A stretch of DNA of 64,000 bases, taken from DASXUC01 sp036004445 (GTDB lineage: Bacteria > Sysuimicrobiota > Sysuimicrobiia > Sysuimicrobiales > Kaftiobacteriaceae). The first letter of the stretch is position 1, and every line of letters begins with the position of its first letter. Under the pieces are notes generated by a model, which was not told the origin of the DNA, did no database searches, and worked only from the letters and a program-made list of their open reading frames with translations. The stretch covers positions 1 to 64,000 of the forward strand of contig DASYRL010000067.1 of assembly GCA_036004445.1 (NCBI GenBank). The letters are read 5' to 3'. A program made the position numbers and the translations under genes. Positions 24,978 through 34,365 of this stretch are shown in pieces.

Positions 24978-27035
24978 GTGGCACTGAATGTCGTGAAGCG
25001 TGCGCTGATCGGGCCGCCGCTGCCGACGGCCCGGCTGGCGCACGAACGTCTCAACAAGATCCAAGGCCTCGCCGTCTTCTCCTCGGACAACCTGTCGTCG
25101 TCGGCGTACGCTACCGAGGAGATCCTGCTGGCCCTGACGGTCGCCGGGTCGGCGGCGCTGACGCTGGCCTGGCCGATCGCGCTGGCGATCGCGGCGGTCT
25201 TCGCGATCGTCGGGTTCTCCTACTATCAGACGATCCATGCTTATCCGTCGGGGGGCGGCGCCTACATCGTCGCCCGCAGCAACCTCGGCATCTGGCCGGG
25301 GCTCATCGCGGCGGCGGCGCTGCTCATTGACTACATCCTCACGGTTTCCGTCAGCATTGCCGCGGGGGTGGCCGCGATTACCTCCGCTGCGCCGGAGCTG
25401 TTCCCGCACCGCATCACGATCGCGCTGGCCGCCGTCGCCCTGATCGCGCTGATCAACCTGCGGGGAGTGCGCGAGTCGGGGACGATCTTCAGCGTTCCGA
25501 CCTACTTCTTTGTCGTGATGATGTTCGTCATGCTCGGCCTGGGGCTGCTTCGGAGCTGGGGGAGCCCGGCGGTAGCTCCGCAGGCGGCCGCCGACGCAGG
25601 GGCGGCGTTGCAGCCGCTGACGTTGTTGCTGCTGCTGCGGGCATTTGCGTCGGGGTCGGCGGCGATGACGGGCGTCGAGGCGATCAGCAACGGCGTGCAG
25701 GCGTTCCGCCCGCCGGAGTCTCGCAACGCCGGGGTGACGCTGATCTGGATGGTGGCCCTCCTCAGCGCGATGTTTCTCGGCATCACCTACCTGGCGCGCC
25801 ATTACGGGTTGGTCCCGGTCGAACATGAGACCATCGTGTCGCAGCTGGCGCGGCAGGTATTCGGGTCAGGCAGCCCCGCGTACTACATGATGCAGGCCGG
25901 GACTGCGATGATCCTGATCCTGGCCGCGAACACCAGTTTCGCCGACTTCCCGCGTCTGTCGTCGATCCTCGCCCGCGACCGCTTCCTCCCCCACCAGTTG
26001 ATGAACCTGGGGGATCGCCTAGTGTTCGCCAACGGGATCCTCGTGCTGGGCCTGCTGTCGGGGCTGCTGCTGTACGTGTTTTCGGCGAGCACCCACGCGC
26101 TGATCCCGCTCTACGCGGTGGGGGTCTTCCTGTCGTTTACGCTGTCCCAAAGCGGCATGGTCAAGAAGTGGTGGACGGAGCGGGGCAGAGGCTGGCAGCG
26201 CAGCATCGTGTTCAACGCGGTCGGCGCCGTCACGACCGCGTTGATCCTCGTCGTGGTGACGGTCGCGAAGTTCTCCCACGGCGCCTGGATCATCATGCTG
26301 CTGGTTCCGAGCTTCGTGTGGTTCATGCGGAGCATCTACCTGTACTACGAGAACGTCCGCACCCAGCTCTCTCTCGCCGGGGCGAGGACCACCCAGGCGC
26401 ACCTGCAGCACAAAGTGGTCATCCCCGTCGGGGGCATTCACAAAGGCGTCCTGCCGGCGCTGCGCTATGCGAAGTCCATCAGTGATGACGTCACCGCGGT
26501 GATGATCGACATCAATGGCGCCGAGACCGCCGACGTGGTCGCGAAGTGGTCCCAGTGGAGCCTCGGTGTGCCGCTCACGGTCCTGTCATCCCCGTACCGG
26601 TCCGTGATCAGGCCGTTCCTGCAGTACCTGGACGAGCTGGAATGGGACGTGGGGTTCGACCAGCAGCTCACGGTGATCCTCCCTGAGTTCGTGCCGGCGC
26701 GCTTGTGGAATTTCCTCCTGCACAACCAGACCTCGTTTCTGTTGAAGGCGGCCCTGTTCTTCCGGCGCCGGCCGGGCACGCTCGTGACGGTCGTCACCGA
26801 CGTACCCTACTATCTGCAGGAGCCCTCCGTCGACGGCCGCGAGCCGGGAACGGTCCCGCGCTTCAGTCGCAGGATGGTCGCCGTGCTGGCGGCGTGCGTG
26901 ACCATGATTCTGCTCTTTGCTCTATCGGTCATCGTGCCGTGGCCGGCGCTGTTGCAGGGAGTCTTCGGGTCCGCCGCTCTTCTCTCGTTGGTGGTGCTTG
27001 CGGCCCTGGCGTTTGTCCGCTCAGTCTACCGGTAG
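24978..27035 (+). CDS. KimA-like APC-superfamily potassium permease (copy 2)
   Basis: A 685-residue paralogue of the preceding gene, 39 bp downstream. It shares the same motifs (LSSSAYATEEILLALTVAGS, YPSGGGAYIVARSNLG, INLRGVRESGTIFSVPTYFF, NTSFADFPRLSSILARDRFL). It lacks the two extra N-terminal helices of copy 1 but gains two C-terminal helices (MVAVLAACVTMILLFALSVI and onward) after its cytosolic Usp-like domain. It starts at GTG 24978. The tandem pair probably arose by duplication and then diverged in topology, so the two may differ in affinity or regulation. Confidence 0.8.
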   Translation: MALNVVKRALIGPPLPTARLAHERLNKIQGLAVFSSDNLSSSAYATEEILLALTVAGSAALTLAWPIALAIAAVFAIVGFSYYQTIHAYPSGGGAYIVARSNLGIWPGLIAAAALLIDYILTVSVSIAAGVAAITSAAPELFPHRITIALAAVALIALINLRGVRESGTIFSVPTYFFVVMMFVMLGLGLLRSWGSPAVAPQAAADAGAALQPLTLLLLLRAFASGSAAMTGVEAISNGVQAFRPPESRNAGVTLIWMVALLSAMFLGITYLARHYGLVPVEHETIVSQLARQVFGSGSPAYYMMQAGTAMILILAANTSFADFPRLSSILARDRFLPHQLMNLGDRLVFANGILVLGLLSGLLLYVFSASTHALIPLYAVGVFLSFTLSQSGMVKKWWTERGRGWQRSIVFNAVGAVTTALILVVVTVAKFSHGAWIIMLLVPSFVWFMRSIYLYYENVRTQLSLAGARTTQAHLQHKVVIPVGGIHKGVLPALRYAKSISDDVTAVMIDINGAETADVVAKWSQWSLGVPLTVLSSPYRSVIRPFLQYLDELEWDVGFDQQLTVILPEFVPARLWNFLLHNQTSFLLKAALFFRRRPGTLVTVVTDVPYYLQEPSVDGREPGTVPRFSRRMVAVLAACVTMILLFALSVIVPWPALLQGVFGSAALLSLVVLAALAFVRSVYR

Positions 27036-27044
27036 CAGGATGTT

Positions 27045-27989
27045 ATGCTGGATGGGATGGCCGCCCCACGCCAACCCGCCGTATCACCCGCGACCGCGGG
27101 CGAGTTCGATCTACTGCAGGAGATGGCCCGCACGATTGTCCAGGCGGCCGACCTGCTCGCCGAGACGCTGAACGGCAAGACGCCCGTCGCGCGCGCATGG
27201 CCGGAGATCCGCGACCTCGAGCACAAGGGCGACGCTATCGCCCGCGACCTGTTCGAGCTGCTGCTGACGCCGCGCACCACCCAACCCGACGTTGACTCGC
27301 TGCGGGCGCTGACCGGCTACCTCGACGACGTCCTCGACGGCATCGAAGCCGCGGCCGCCCGGCTGGCCATCTACCGGATCCGCCGGGCCATCGCGCCGGC
27401 GAAGGCCATGGGCCAGGTGGTGCGGGACTCCGCCCGCGAGCTGGCCGCCGCGCTCGACAGCCTCCGCCAGATGCGGGACGTATTTCCCCACACGCGGACG
27501 CTGCACCGGCTGGAGAATCGCGGGGATGATCTCCTGCGCGAGGCGATCGAGCGGTTGTTCGCCGGACGGGCGTCGCCGAAGGATCTGCTGAAGTGGAAGG
27601 ACGTTTTCGAGCTGCTGGAGAGTGCGACCGACCGCTGCGAGGACATCGCCAACGTCCTGGAGACCATCGTCGTGGCGGCGGGCGTGGAAGACCGTCTCGT
27701 CGCCGGCCGTCTGGTGATGGACGTCGGCCGCCACGAAGTGGTGGTCGACGGAACCCCCATTCCGCTGTCGGCCAAGGAGTACGCGCTGCTCCACCTCCTG
27801 CTCCGGCACCAGGGAAAAGTGGTCAGGCGAGAGCGGCTGCTTGCCGACGTTTGGGGTGAGGATTACTTCGGTGATTCACGAACGCTGGATACGCACCTGG
27901 GCTGGCTGCGCAAGAAAGTGGAACGCCGCGGTGGCGTCCGCATCGTGTCGGTGCGCGGCGTCGGATATCGTCTCGACCTCCTGCAATAG
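27045..27989 (+). CDS. DUF47 (PhoU-like)-winged-helix fusion regulator
   Basis: A 314-residue two-domain protein. Residues about 20-210 are an all-helical DUF47/PhoU-like domain: LLQEMARTIVQAADLLAETL, IRDLEHKGDAIARDLFELLL, and the second conserved E-D-x-x-D-like repeat RLENRGDDLLREAIERLF and SATDRCEDIANVLETIVV. Residues about 222-314 are an OmpR/PhoB-type winged helix: IPLSAKEYALLHLLLRHQGK, RRERLLADVWG, DTHLGWLRKKVE, VRGVGYRL. No receiver domain exists. DUF47 proteins normally partner Pit phosphate transporters, so this looks like a one-component phosphate regulator. It sits just upstream of pstSCAB-phoU and a four-copy 11-bp operator. It starts at ATG 27045, 9 bp after the permease stop; ATG 27057 is possible. 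Confidence 0.87.
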   Translation: MLDGMAAPRQPAVSPATAGEFDLLQEMARTIVQAADLLAETLNGKTPVARAWPEIRDLEHKGDAIARDLFELLLTPRTTQPDVDSLRALTGYLDDVLDGIEAAAARLAIYRIRRAIAPAKAMGQVVRDSARELAAALDSLRQMRDVFPHTRTLHRLENRGDDLLREAIERLFAGRASPKDLLKWKDVFELLESATDRCEDIANVLETIVVAAGVEDRLVAGRLVMDVGRHEVVVDGTPIPLSAKEYALLHLLLRHQGKVVRRERLLADVWGEDYFGDSRTLDTHLGWLRKKVERRGGVRIVSVRGVGYRLDLLQ

Positions 27990-27999
27990 ACCCGGATTT

Positions 28000-28043
28000 C
28001 TTCACTCAACCTTGACGCACCCTTGGCGCGCACTTGAGGCACG
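28000..28043 (+). promoter_or_regulatory. Pho-box-like operator: four 11-bp direct repeats
   Basis: Four abutting 11-bp units lie between the fusion regulator and pstS: CTTCACTCAAC (28000), CTTGACGCACC (28011), CTTGGCGCGCA (28022) and CTTGAGGCACG (28033). An 11-bp direct-repeat spacing is the signature of PhoB/PhoP-type OmpR-family operators. A candidate -10 (CATTGT, 28055-28060) lies 11 bp beyond the last unit, as in Pho-activated promoters that lack a -35. Confidence 0.75.
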
Positions 28044-28096
28044 TGCGCTACGCTCATTGTGGTGTAGAAAGAATGACGATACAGGGAGGACGCCGC

Positions 28097-29146
28097 ATGC
28101 CAAGGATGTTGACCGGACTGCTGCTTGCCGTCATGGTGCTGCTGGGAGGATGCCAGGCGCCCGTACCGGCACAGACCATCACGCTGAATGGAGCCGGGGC
28201 GACGTTCCCATTCCCCCTGTATTCGAAGTGGTCCCAGGTCTACGCAGCGGAGAAGGGTGTGCAGATCAACTACCAGTCGATTGGTTCCGGCGGCGGGATC
28301 CGGCAGTTCATCGAAAAGACGGTGGACTTTGGAGCATCCGACGGCCCGATGACCGACGAGCAGATCCGCCAGGCGGGCGGCCGCGTCCTGCACGTGCCGA
28401 TGGTGGCCGGCGCCGTCGTGCCCGTGTACAATATCCCGGGCGTCACGATCGGGCTGAACTTCACCCCCGACGTGCTGGCCGACATCTTCCTCGGCAAGAT
28501 CACCAAGTGGAACGATCGCCGGATCGTGCAGGCCAATCCCAAGGCGGCGCTGCCGTCCGCCGACATCGTCGTCGTTCACCGCTCCGACGGGTCGGGCACG
28601 ACCGCGATCTGGGTCAACTACCTCAGCAAGGTCAGCAAAGAGTGGAAGGAGAAGGTCGGCGAAGGTACGTCGGTGAACTGGCCGACGGGATTGGGCGGGC
28701 GCGGGAACGAGGGCGTCGCGGGATTGGTCCGGCAGACCCCCAACACACTGGGCTACGTCGAACTGGCCTACGCGCTGACCAACAAGATGACCTTTGGGAA
28801 CGTGCGTAACAAGACAGGCCAGTTCGTCCGGCCGTCGCTGTCCAGCACTACCAAAGCAATGGAAGGAGCGCTTGCGTCGATCCCGGCGGACTATCGAGTG
28901 TTCTTCACCGACCCGGCCGGCCGCGACGCGTACCCGGTCGCCGGCTTCACGTGGATCCTCATCTACGGGGAGCAGGCGGATCCCGCGAAGGGAAAGGCGT
29001 TGGTGGACTTCCTGTGGTGGGCGGTGCATGACGGACAGAGGTACGCCCCGACCTTGCTCTACGCCCCTTTGCCAAAGAGTCTAGCGGCCCGCATCGAAAG
29101 TACCCTAAAGACGGTCACCGCACGGGGGCAGCCCATCCTGCGGTAG
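28097..29146 (+). CDS. pstS: Phosphate ABC transporter substrate-binding lipoprotein
   Basis: PstS of 349 residues. The N-terminal lipoprotein signal MLTGLLLAVMVLLGGC has the lipobox LGGC, so the mature protein is tethered outside the membrane. Phosphate-binding motifs are NGAGATFPFPLYSKW (near 32), SIGSGGGIRQF, DFGASDGPMT and the RSDGSGTTAIWVNYLSK segment (near 158). ATG 28097 was chosen because AGGGAGG precedes it and the signal peptide begins there; the frame is open from 28034 but that part is the promoter region. First gene of pstSCAB-phoU, behind the Pho-box-like repeats. Confidence 0.95.
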   Translation: MPRMLTGLLLAVMVLLGGCQAPVPAQTITLNGAGATFPFPLYSKWSQVYAAEKGVQINYQSIGSGGGIRQFIEKTVDFGASDGPMTDEQIRQAGGRVLHVPMVAGAVVPVYNIPGVTIGLNFTPDVLADIFLGKITKWNDRRIVQANPKAALPSADIVVVHRSDGSGTTAIWVNYLSKVSKEWKEKVGEGTSVNWPTGLGGRGNEGVAGLVRQTPNTLGYVELAYALTNKMTFGNVRNKTGQFVRPSLSSTTKAMEGALASIPADYRVFFTDPAGRDAYPVAGFTWILIYGEQADPAKGKALVDFLWWAVHDGQRYAPTLLYAPLPKSLAARIESTLKTVTARGQPILR

Positions 29147-29154
29147 AGGGCATC

Positions 29155-30108
29155 GTGGCGGTCAACTCAGCAGCGCCCCGGTCGCCGGTCCGCGCAACAG
29201 GCGATCGGGTATTCCAATACGTGTTGGCGGCGACGGCCGTCGCCATCCCGCTGATCATGGGCGCGATGCTGATCGCGCTGATCGATGCCGGCATGCCCGC
29301 GATCCGGCGGTTCGGGCTCGCGTTCTTTGCCACCTCGACGTGGGATCCCGTGGCCGGTGAATTCGGCGTCCTGCCGTTCGTCTACGGCACCCTGGTGTCG
29401 TCGGCGGTCGCCCTGTTGCTTGCCGTCCCGCTGGGGTTGGGTGTGGCCATCTTCCTCTCGGAGCTGGCGCCGGGGTGGGTGCGCACGCCCGTCCGGTTCC
29501 TTGTCGAGCTGCTCGCCGCAATTCCCAGCGTGGTCTACGGCCTGTGGGGGATCTTTGTCCTCGTCCCGTGGGTGCGCGCCACACTCACGCCGCTGCTGAA
29601 ATCGACGCTGGGATTTCTCCCGCTGTTCACCGGACCGCCGCTGGGCATCGGCATGCTCACCGCCGGATTGGTCCTCGCGATCATGGTCGTGCCCTTCATC
29701 GTCGCGCTGAGTACCGAGGTCATGCGCACCGTGCCGCGCTCGCAGCGGGAGGCCGCGCTGGCCCTGGGGGCCACGGGGTGGGAAACCACCCGGACGGCCG
29801 TCATCCCCTACGCGCGCTCGGGGATCGCGGGGGCGATCTTCCTGGCGCTGGCCCGTGCGCTGGGCGAGACGATGGCCGTGACGATGGTGATCGGGAACGT
29901 GCCACAGATCAAGGCGTCGCTGCTCGCTCCCGCTTATACCGTGTCGGCCGTCATCGCCAACGAGTTTGCCGAGGCGACGAGCGACCTCTACGTTGCCGCG
30001 CTCGTCTACGCCGGACTCGTCCTGTTCCTGGTGACCCTGACCGTCAACATCCTTGCGCGGGTGCTCGTGCGGCGCGTCGCCCGCGGCCCGGCCCTGATCC
30101 GAGAGTGA
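29155..30108 (+). CDS. pstC: Phosphate ABC transporter permease PstC
   Basis: Inner-membrane permease of 317 residues with six helices. The ABC EAA loop is visible at REAALALGATGWETTRTAVI (near 197), and AIPSVVYGLWGIFVLVPWV near 122 is typical of PstC. It starts at GTG 29155, 8 bp after pstS. Its stop overlaps the pstA start (TGATG), indicating coupled translation of the two permease subunits. Confidence 0.95.
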   Translation: MAVNSAAPRSPVRATGDRVFQYVLAATAVAIPLIMGAMLIALIDAGMPAIRRFGLAFFATSTWDPVAGEFGVLPFVYGTLVSSAVALLLAVPLGLGVAIFLSELAPGWVRTPVRFLVELLAAIPSVVYGLWGIFVLVPWVRATLTPLLKSTLGFLPLFTGPPLGIGMLTAGLVLAIMVVPFIVALSTEVMRTVPRSQREAALALGATGWETTRTAVIPYARSGIAGAIFLALARALGETMAVTMVIGNVPQIKASLLAPAYTVSAVIANEFAEATSDLYVAALVYAGLVLFLVTLTVNILARVLVRRVARGPALIRE

Positions 30109-30991
30109 TGGCGATTCTGGATCGAAGCCCGAAGCCCGATGCCCGAGGCCCGTCGGTCTCGAATGGTCGGCGCCGCGTCACCAACTCGGCGATGGCGGCC
30201 GTGACGTTCCTGTGCACGCTCGCCGTGCTGACCCCGTTGTTCCTCATCTTGGGATTTCTGCTGCGCACCGGGGTGGGCGCGCTCAACCTGGACTTCTTCA
30301 CGCATCTGCCCGGCGCAGCCGGCGAGCCGGGGGGTGGGATGGCGAACGCGATCGCGGGAACGATCATGCTGCTCGGCCTCGCGGGGCTGGTGGGAATCCC
30401 GCTGGGCGTGCTGGGTGGCGTGTTCCTGGCCGAGTATCCCGGCAGCCGCCTCGGAGATGTGGCCCGCTTGACCGCCGACGTGCTGAACGGGATGCCGAGC
30501 ATCGTGATGGGGTTGTTTGCCTACGTCCTGATCGTGCTGCCGCTGCGCCACTTCAGCGCGCTGGCCGGGGGCGTAGCGCTTGGCGTGATGTTGATCCCGA
30601 CCGTGGTCCGCACGACGGAAGAGATCGTGCGGCTGGTGCCGCAGAGCATCCGCGAAGCCTCGCTCGCGCTGGGCATCCCGGTGTGGAAGACCACGCTGCG
30701 GGTGGTGGTGCCGACGGCCTCGGCCGGCATCGTCACCGGCATCATGGTCGGCCTGGCGCGTATTGCCGGGGAAACCGCGCCGCTGCTATTCACGGCATTT
30801 GGGAACCGCTTCTGGAACTGGAACGTGTTGAAGCCGGTCGCGGCGCTGCCGCTGCAGATCTTCGCGTATGCGATCTCGCCGTTTGACGACTGGCACCGCC
30901 AGGCCTGGGCCGGAGCGCTCGTGCTGGTGGGACTGGTGCTGGTGGTCAACGTCGCCGCGCGGTTTGCCGCGGGACGCCAGGTGAAGCTGCG

Positions 30992-30995
<4 letters not shown>
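30108..30995 (+). CDS. pstA: Phosphate ABC transporter permease PstA
   Basis: Second permease subunit, 295 residues and six helices. Its EAA loop is REASLALGIPVWKTTLRVVV (near 181), and NGMPSIVMGLFAYVLIV near 125 is the PstA counterpart of the PstC motif. ATG 30108 overlaps the pstC stop. The 3' end overlaps the GTG of pstB by 4 bases (GTGA), continuing the tightly coupled operon. Confidence 0.95.
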
Positions 30996-31849
<854 letters not shown>

Positions 31850-31853
31850 AGAT

Positions 31854-31883
31854 CGGGAACAGGGAACGGGGAACGGGGAACGG
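31854..31883 (+). repeat. Tandem NGGGAAC heptamers between pstB and phoU
   Basis: Four units (CGGGAAC, AGGGAAC, GGGGAAC, GGGGAAC) plus GG, filling the whole 34-bp pstB-phoU gap. The array ends at the base before the phoU ATG, so the GG-rich repeat may serve as its ribosome binding site. Confidence 0.9.
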
Positions 31884-32558
31884 ATGAGCCACAGCACAAT
31901 GCATCCCAGGGAGTCGTTCGAGCAGGCGCTGCGCGGCCTGGAAGACGATATCGTCCGGATGGGCACCATGGCCGGGGCGCTCATCCACCGGGCCATTGAG
32001 GCCCTGCAGGCGCGTGATGCGGGAGAAGCCGACGCCGTGATCGCCGATGACACCCGCGTCGACGCGCTCCATCTGGAAATCGAGCAGCGGGTCATCGCTC
32101 TGCTGGCGACCCAGCAACCGATGGCTCGCGACCTCCGCGAGCTGACCAGCACCATGGCGATCTCGATCGACCTGGAACGGATGGCCGACCATGCCGAGGG
32201 GATCGGCAAGGCGATCAAGCGGCTGATCAAGGAGCCCCCGCTGAAACCGGTGGTAGACATTCCCCGTATCGAACAGATCGTGCAGGGGATGCTCCAAGAC
32301 GCCCTCGACGCCTTCGTGCGCCGCGACGTGGCGCTCGCCGAGTCGCTCGCGGCGAAGGACGACATGGTCGATGACCTCCGATCGCAGGTGTTTCGGGAAC
32401 TCCTCGCCGACATGGTCAAGGATCCGCAGACCACCAGCCGGGCGTTGGAATTGATCCTCGTCGCCCAGCACCTCGAGCGGGCCGCCGACCACATCACCAA
32501 CGTCGCCGAGCGGGTGATCTACCTCGTGACCGGAGAGATGCGCGAGCTCAACGTCTAG
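31884..32558 (+). CDS. phoU: Phosphate-signalling protein PhoU
   Basis: Two-repeat helical PhoU of 224 residues that links Pst activity to regulation. The metal-binding E/D motifs are present in both repeats: LTSTMAISIDLERMADHAEG (near 84) and LELILVAQHLERAADHITN (near 186). With DUF47 already part of the upstream fusion regulator, this locus encodes two PhoU-like modules. It ends tail-to-tail with the arsenate reductase gene, the two stops overlapping by three bases. Confidence 0.95.
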   Translation: MSHSTMHPRESFEQALRGLEDDIVRMGTMAGALIHRAIEALQARDAGEADAVIADDTRVDALHLEIEQRVIALLATQQPMARDLRELTSTMAISIDLERMADHAEGIGKAIKRLIKEPPLKPVVDIPRIEQIVQGMLQDALDAFVRRDVALAESLAAKDDMVDDLRSQVFRELLADMVKDPQTTSRALELILVAQHLERAADHITNVAERVIYLVTGEMRELNV

Positions 32559-32947
32559 TCCGGGAGCCGTCGCACGAGATCGGCGACACGGATCCGCAGA
32601 TCGTCCCGGATCCCGCGGACAAACTTCAGATCCCGCCCGACGGGATCCGGCAGCGGCCAGTGCTCGTTGGGGACGCCCGGGACGACCGGGCAGGCCTCCT
32701 CGGCGCACAACCCGATGACCAGCGCCACCTCGGGGGTCAGCGCCTCGTCGAGCGATTTTGGATACTGCCCCTGCAGGTCAAAGCGCAATTCCCGCATGAC
32801 CTCATAGGTCTGCGGCATGATCTGAGTTGCCGGCGCCGTCCCCGCGGAACCTGCGCGCCACCCGGGCGGAGCCAGCGCATTGAAGAAGGCCTCCGCCATC
32901 TGGGAGCGCATGCTGTTCCCGCGTCAGACGAATAAGACGCGTTGCAT
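32555..32947 (-). CDS. Selenocysteine arsenate reductase/LMW phosphatase (in-frame TGA)
   Basis: Read through TGA 32926-32924, this is a 130-residue ArsC of the low-molecular-weight phosphatase fold. The P-loop reads VLFV-U-RGNSMRSQMAEAFF, so selenocysteine occupies the nucleophile of the CX5R motif. The relay cysteines of thioredoxin-coupled arsenate reductases are retained in GLCAEEACPVVPG (near 94), followed by LPDPVGRD and the terminal arginine-rich helix. ATG 32947 is preceded by GAGGAGG at the right distance, which supports a start before the TGA. No hairpin as clean as in the other selenoprotein genes is seen; candidates are a bulged 9-bp stem (32865-32897) and a 5-bp stem about 21 nt after the TGA. 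Location next to pst-phoU fits arsenate entry through phosphate transport. Confidence 0.83.
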
Positions 32948-32956
32948 AGCCGCCTC

Positions 32957-33030
32957 CTCGGTACCAGGTACTTTCCCCGGGGAATCAAGTACCTGGTACG
33001 TATTTGGCCGACAACTCGTACCTGGTACCA
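32957..33030. repeat. Inverted GGTACCAGGTAC repeats
   Basis: GTACCAGGTACTT and AAGTACCTGGTAC form a 13-bp inverted repeat around a self-complementary TCCCCGGGGA core; a third copy (CGTACCTGGTACCAG) follows at about 33017. The element lies between two minus-strand genes, upstream of arsC and downstream of the molybdate transporter gene. It could terminate the latter. The 7-bp GGTACCA unit fits the heptamer style of the other arrays. Confidence 0.7.
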
Positions 33031-33034
33031 GTTC

Positions 33035-34285
33035 CTACTGTGTTCCGCCGCGAGAGCGCTGGTAGGCCAACAGCAGAGGCCCGAGCACCAGCGCCAGGAC
33101 ATACCCGTAGGGGACGAGTCCGGCGATCAGCCCGATGAGGAGGGCAACGCGCAGCTGGTACCGTGGCTCCTCCAGCCGGCCGACCAGGGACATCAGCCCT
33201 AGCGCTTCAAAGAGCAGGAGCACCCCGAGCATCGGCAATGGAAAGACGTGGATGATCCGGTCGAACCCGCCGCTGAAGAACGCCCCCAGGAACAGGTACA
33301 GCAGGCCGTAGATGACGACCGATCCGCCCGTGCGGGCGCCGAAGGTGTAGTGACCGACGAACCCACCCGAGCCGTGACAGGTAGGGATTCCCCCAAACCA
33401 TGGATTCACCAGGTTCATCAGCGCGTACGTCCCGCCGATCTTCCGCAGCCCTGGCGCGCGATCCGGAAAGAAATCCCGTGCAACCTGTTGCGTGGCGAGG
33501 ATCGAGTTCCCCAACGACAAGGGAATCTGCGGCAGCGCCAGGATCACGAGGCCGCTGAGGACGTCGGCGGTGACCGGGATGCGAAACGCCGGCAGTCGGA
33601 AGCCGATGCTCGCGGCCACCCCGGCGGTGTCGAGGGTAAACGCAAAGGCGTACGCCACGCCCAGCGCAATCACGAACAGGGCGGCAGGGAAGCGACGGTT
33701 GCCCAGCAGCAGGATGACGATCAGGAACGCCGCCGCCGCCAGCACGTAGCCCGGAAGTCCTTCCGCGGGGACGTACTCGCGAAGCGCCAGCGAGGCCAGC
33801 TGCAGGCCAAGGCCGAACTGGATGCCGCGGATGACGGTCGTCGGGATCACGCGTGCCAGCCACGCCAACAATCCAGTGACGGTGAGGACCAGCATCAGGA
33901 TGCCGACTGCCAGTCCACCACCAAACAGCACGCCTGCGGCGAGTTTCTGGCTGATCACGATCGCAGCCATGGCCTTGAGGGGTTGAACGGGCATCGGCAT
34001 TCGGTACATCAGGCCCGTACCAACCTGCATCAGGCCGAACATGATCAACACGCTCGCGCTGTCCAGACCGGCGGCCAGGATCAGGCCAACGATCAGCGGA
34101 AGATCGGTCCCGATGTCGCCGAACGCACCGGCCAGTTCATTGCGGTCGAACCGAATGGGCGGGCGATCGGCGGTATGAGATGACGCCGAGTGGCCGGTAT
34201 CGCGGTCACGCACGCTGAGCCTAGTTCGGTCAAGGCCGTGCTCCTCCTCGTCGGCTCCGCACCCCCGCCTGACGCCAATCCGCAC
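33035..34285 (-). CDS. MOT1/SulP-like molybdate (sulfate) transporter
   Basis: Integral membrane protein of up to 416 residues with ten or more helices. The motif NELAGAFGDIGTDLPLIVGL near residue 49 and the later PTCHGSGGFVGHYTFGARTG are hallmarks of the MOT1 molybdate-transporter branch of SulP-related proteins. It would supply molybdenum for the xanthine dehydrogenase at the start of the window. The first 45 residues are not conserved; a GTG at about codon 24 is a plausible true start. Sulfate is the alternative substrate. Confidence 0.8.
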   Translation of the reverse strand: MRIGVRRGCGADEEEHGLDRTRLSVRDRDTGHSASSHTADRPPIRFDRNELAGAFGDIGTDLPLIVGLILAAGLDSASVLIMFGLMQVGTGLMYRMPMPVQPLKAMAAIVISQKLAAGVLFGGGLAVGILMLVLTVTGLLAWLARVIPTTVIRGIQFGLGLQLASLALREYVPAEGLPGYVLAAAAFLIVILLLGNRRFPAALFVIALGVAYAFAFTLDTAGVAASIGFRLPAFRIPVTADVLSGLVILALPQIPLSLGNSILATQQVARDFFPDRAPGLRKIGGTYALMNLVNPWFGGIPTCHGSGGFVGHYTFGARTGGSVVIYGLLYLFLGAFFSGGFDRIIHVFPLPMLGVLLLFEALGLMSLVGRLEEPRYQLRVALLIGLIAGLVPYGYVLALVLGPLLLAYQRSRGGTQ

Positions 34286-34365
34286 GGGCAGGACCTACGA
34301 ATTGACTGGCGAAGGCACCCGAAACCATTCCGAAACCATTCGGCACTCACGAGAGGAGAACAGCG

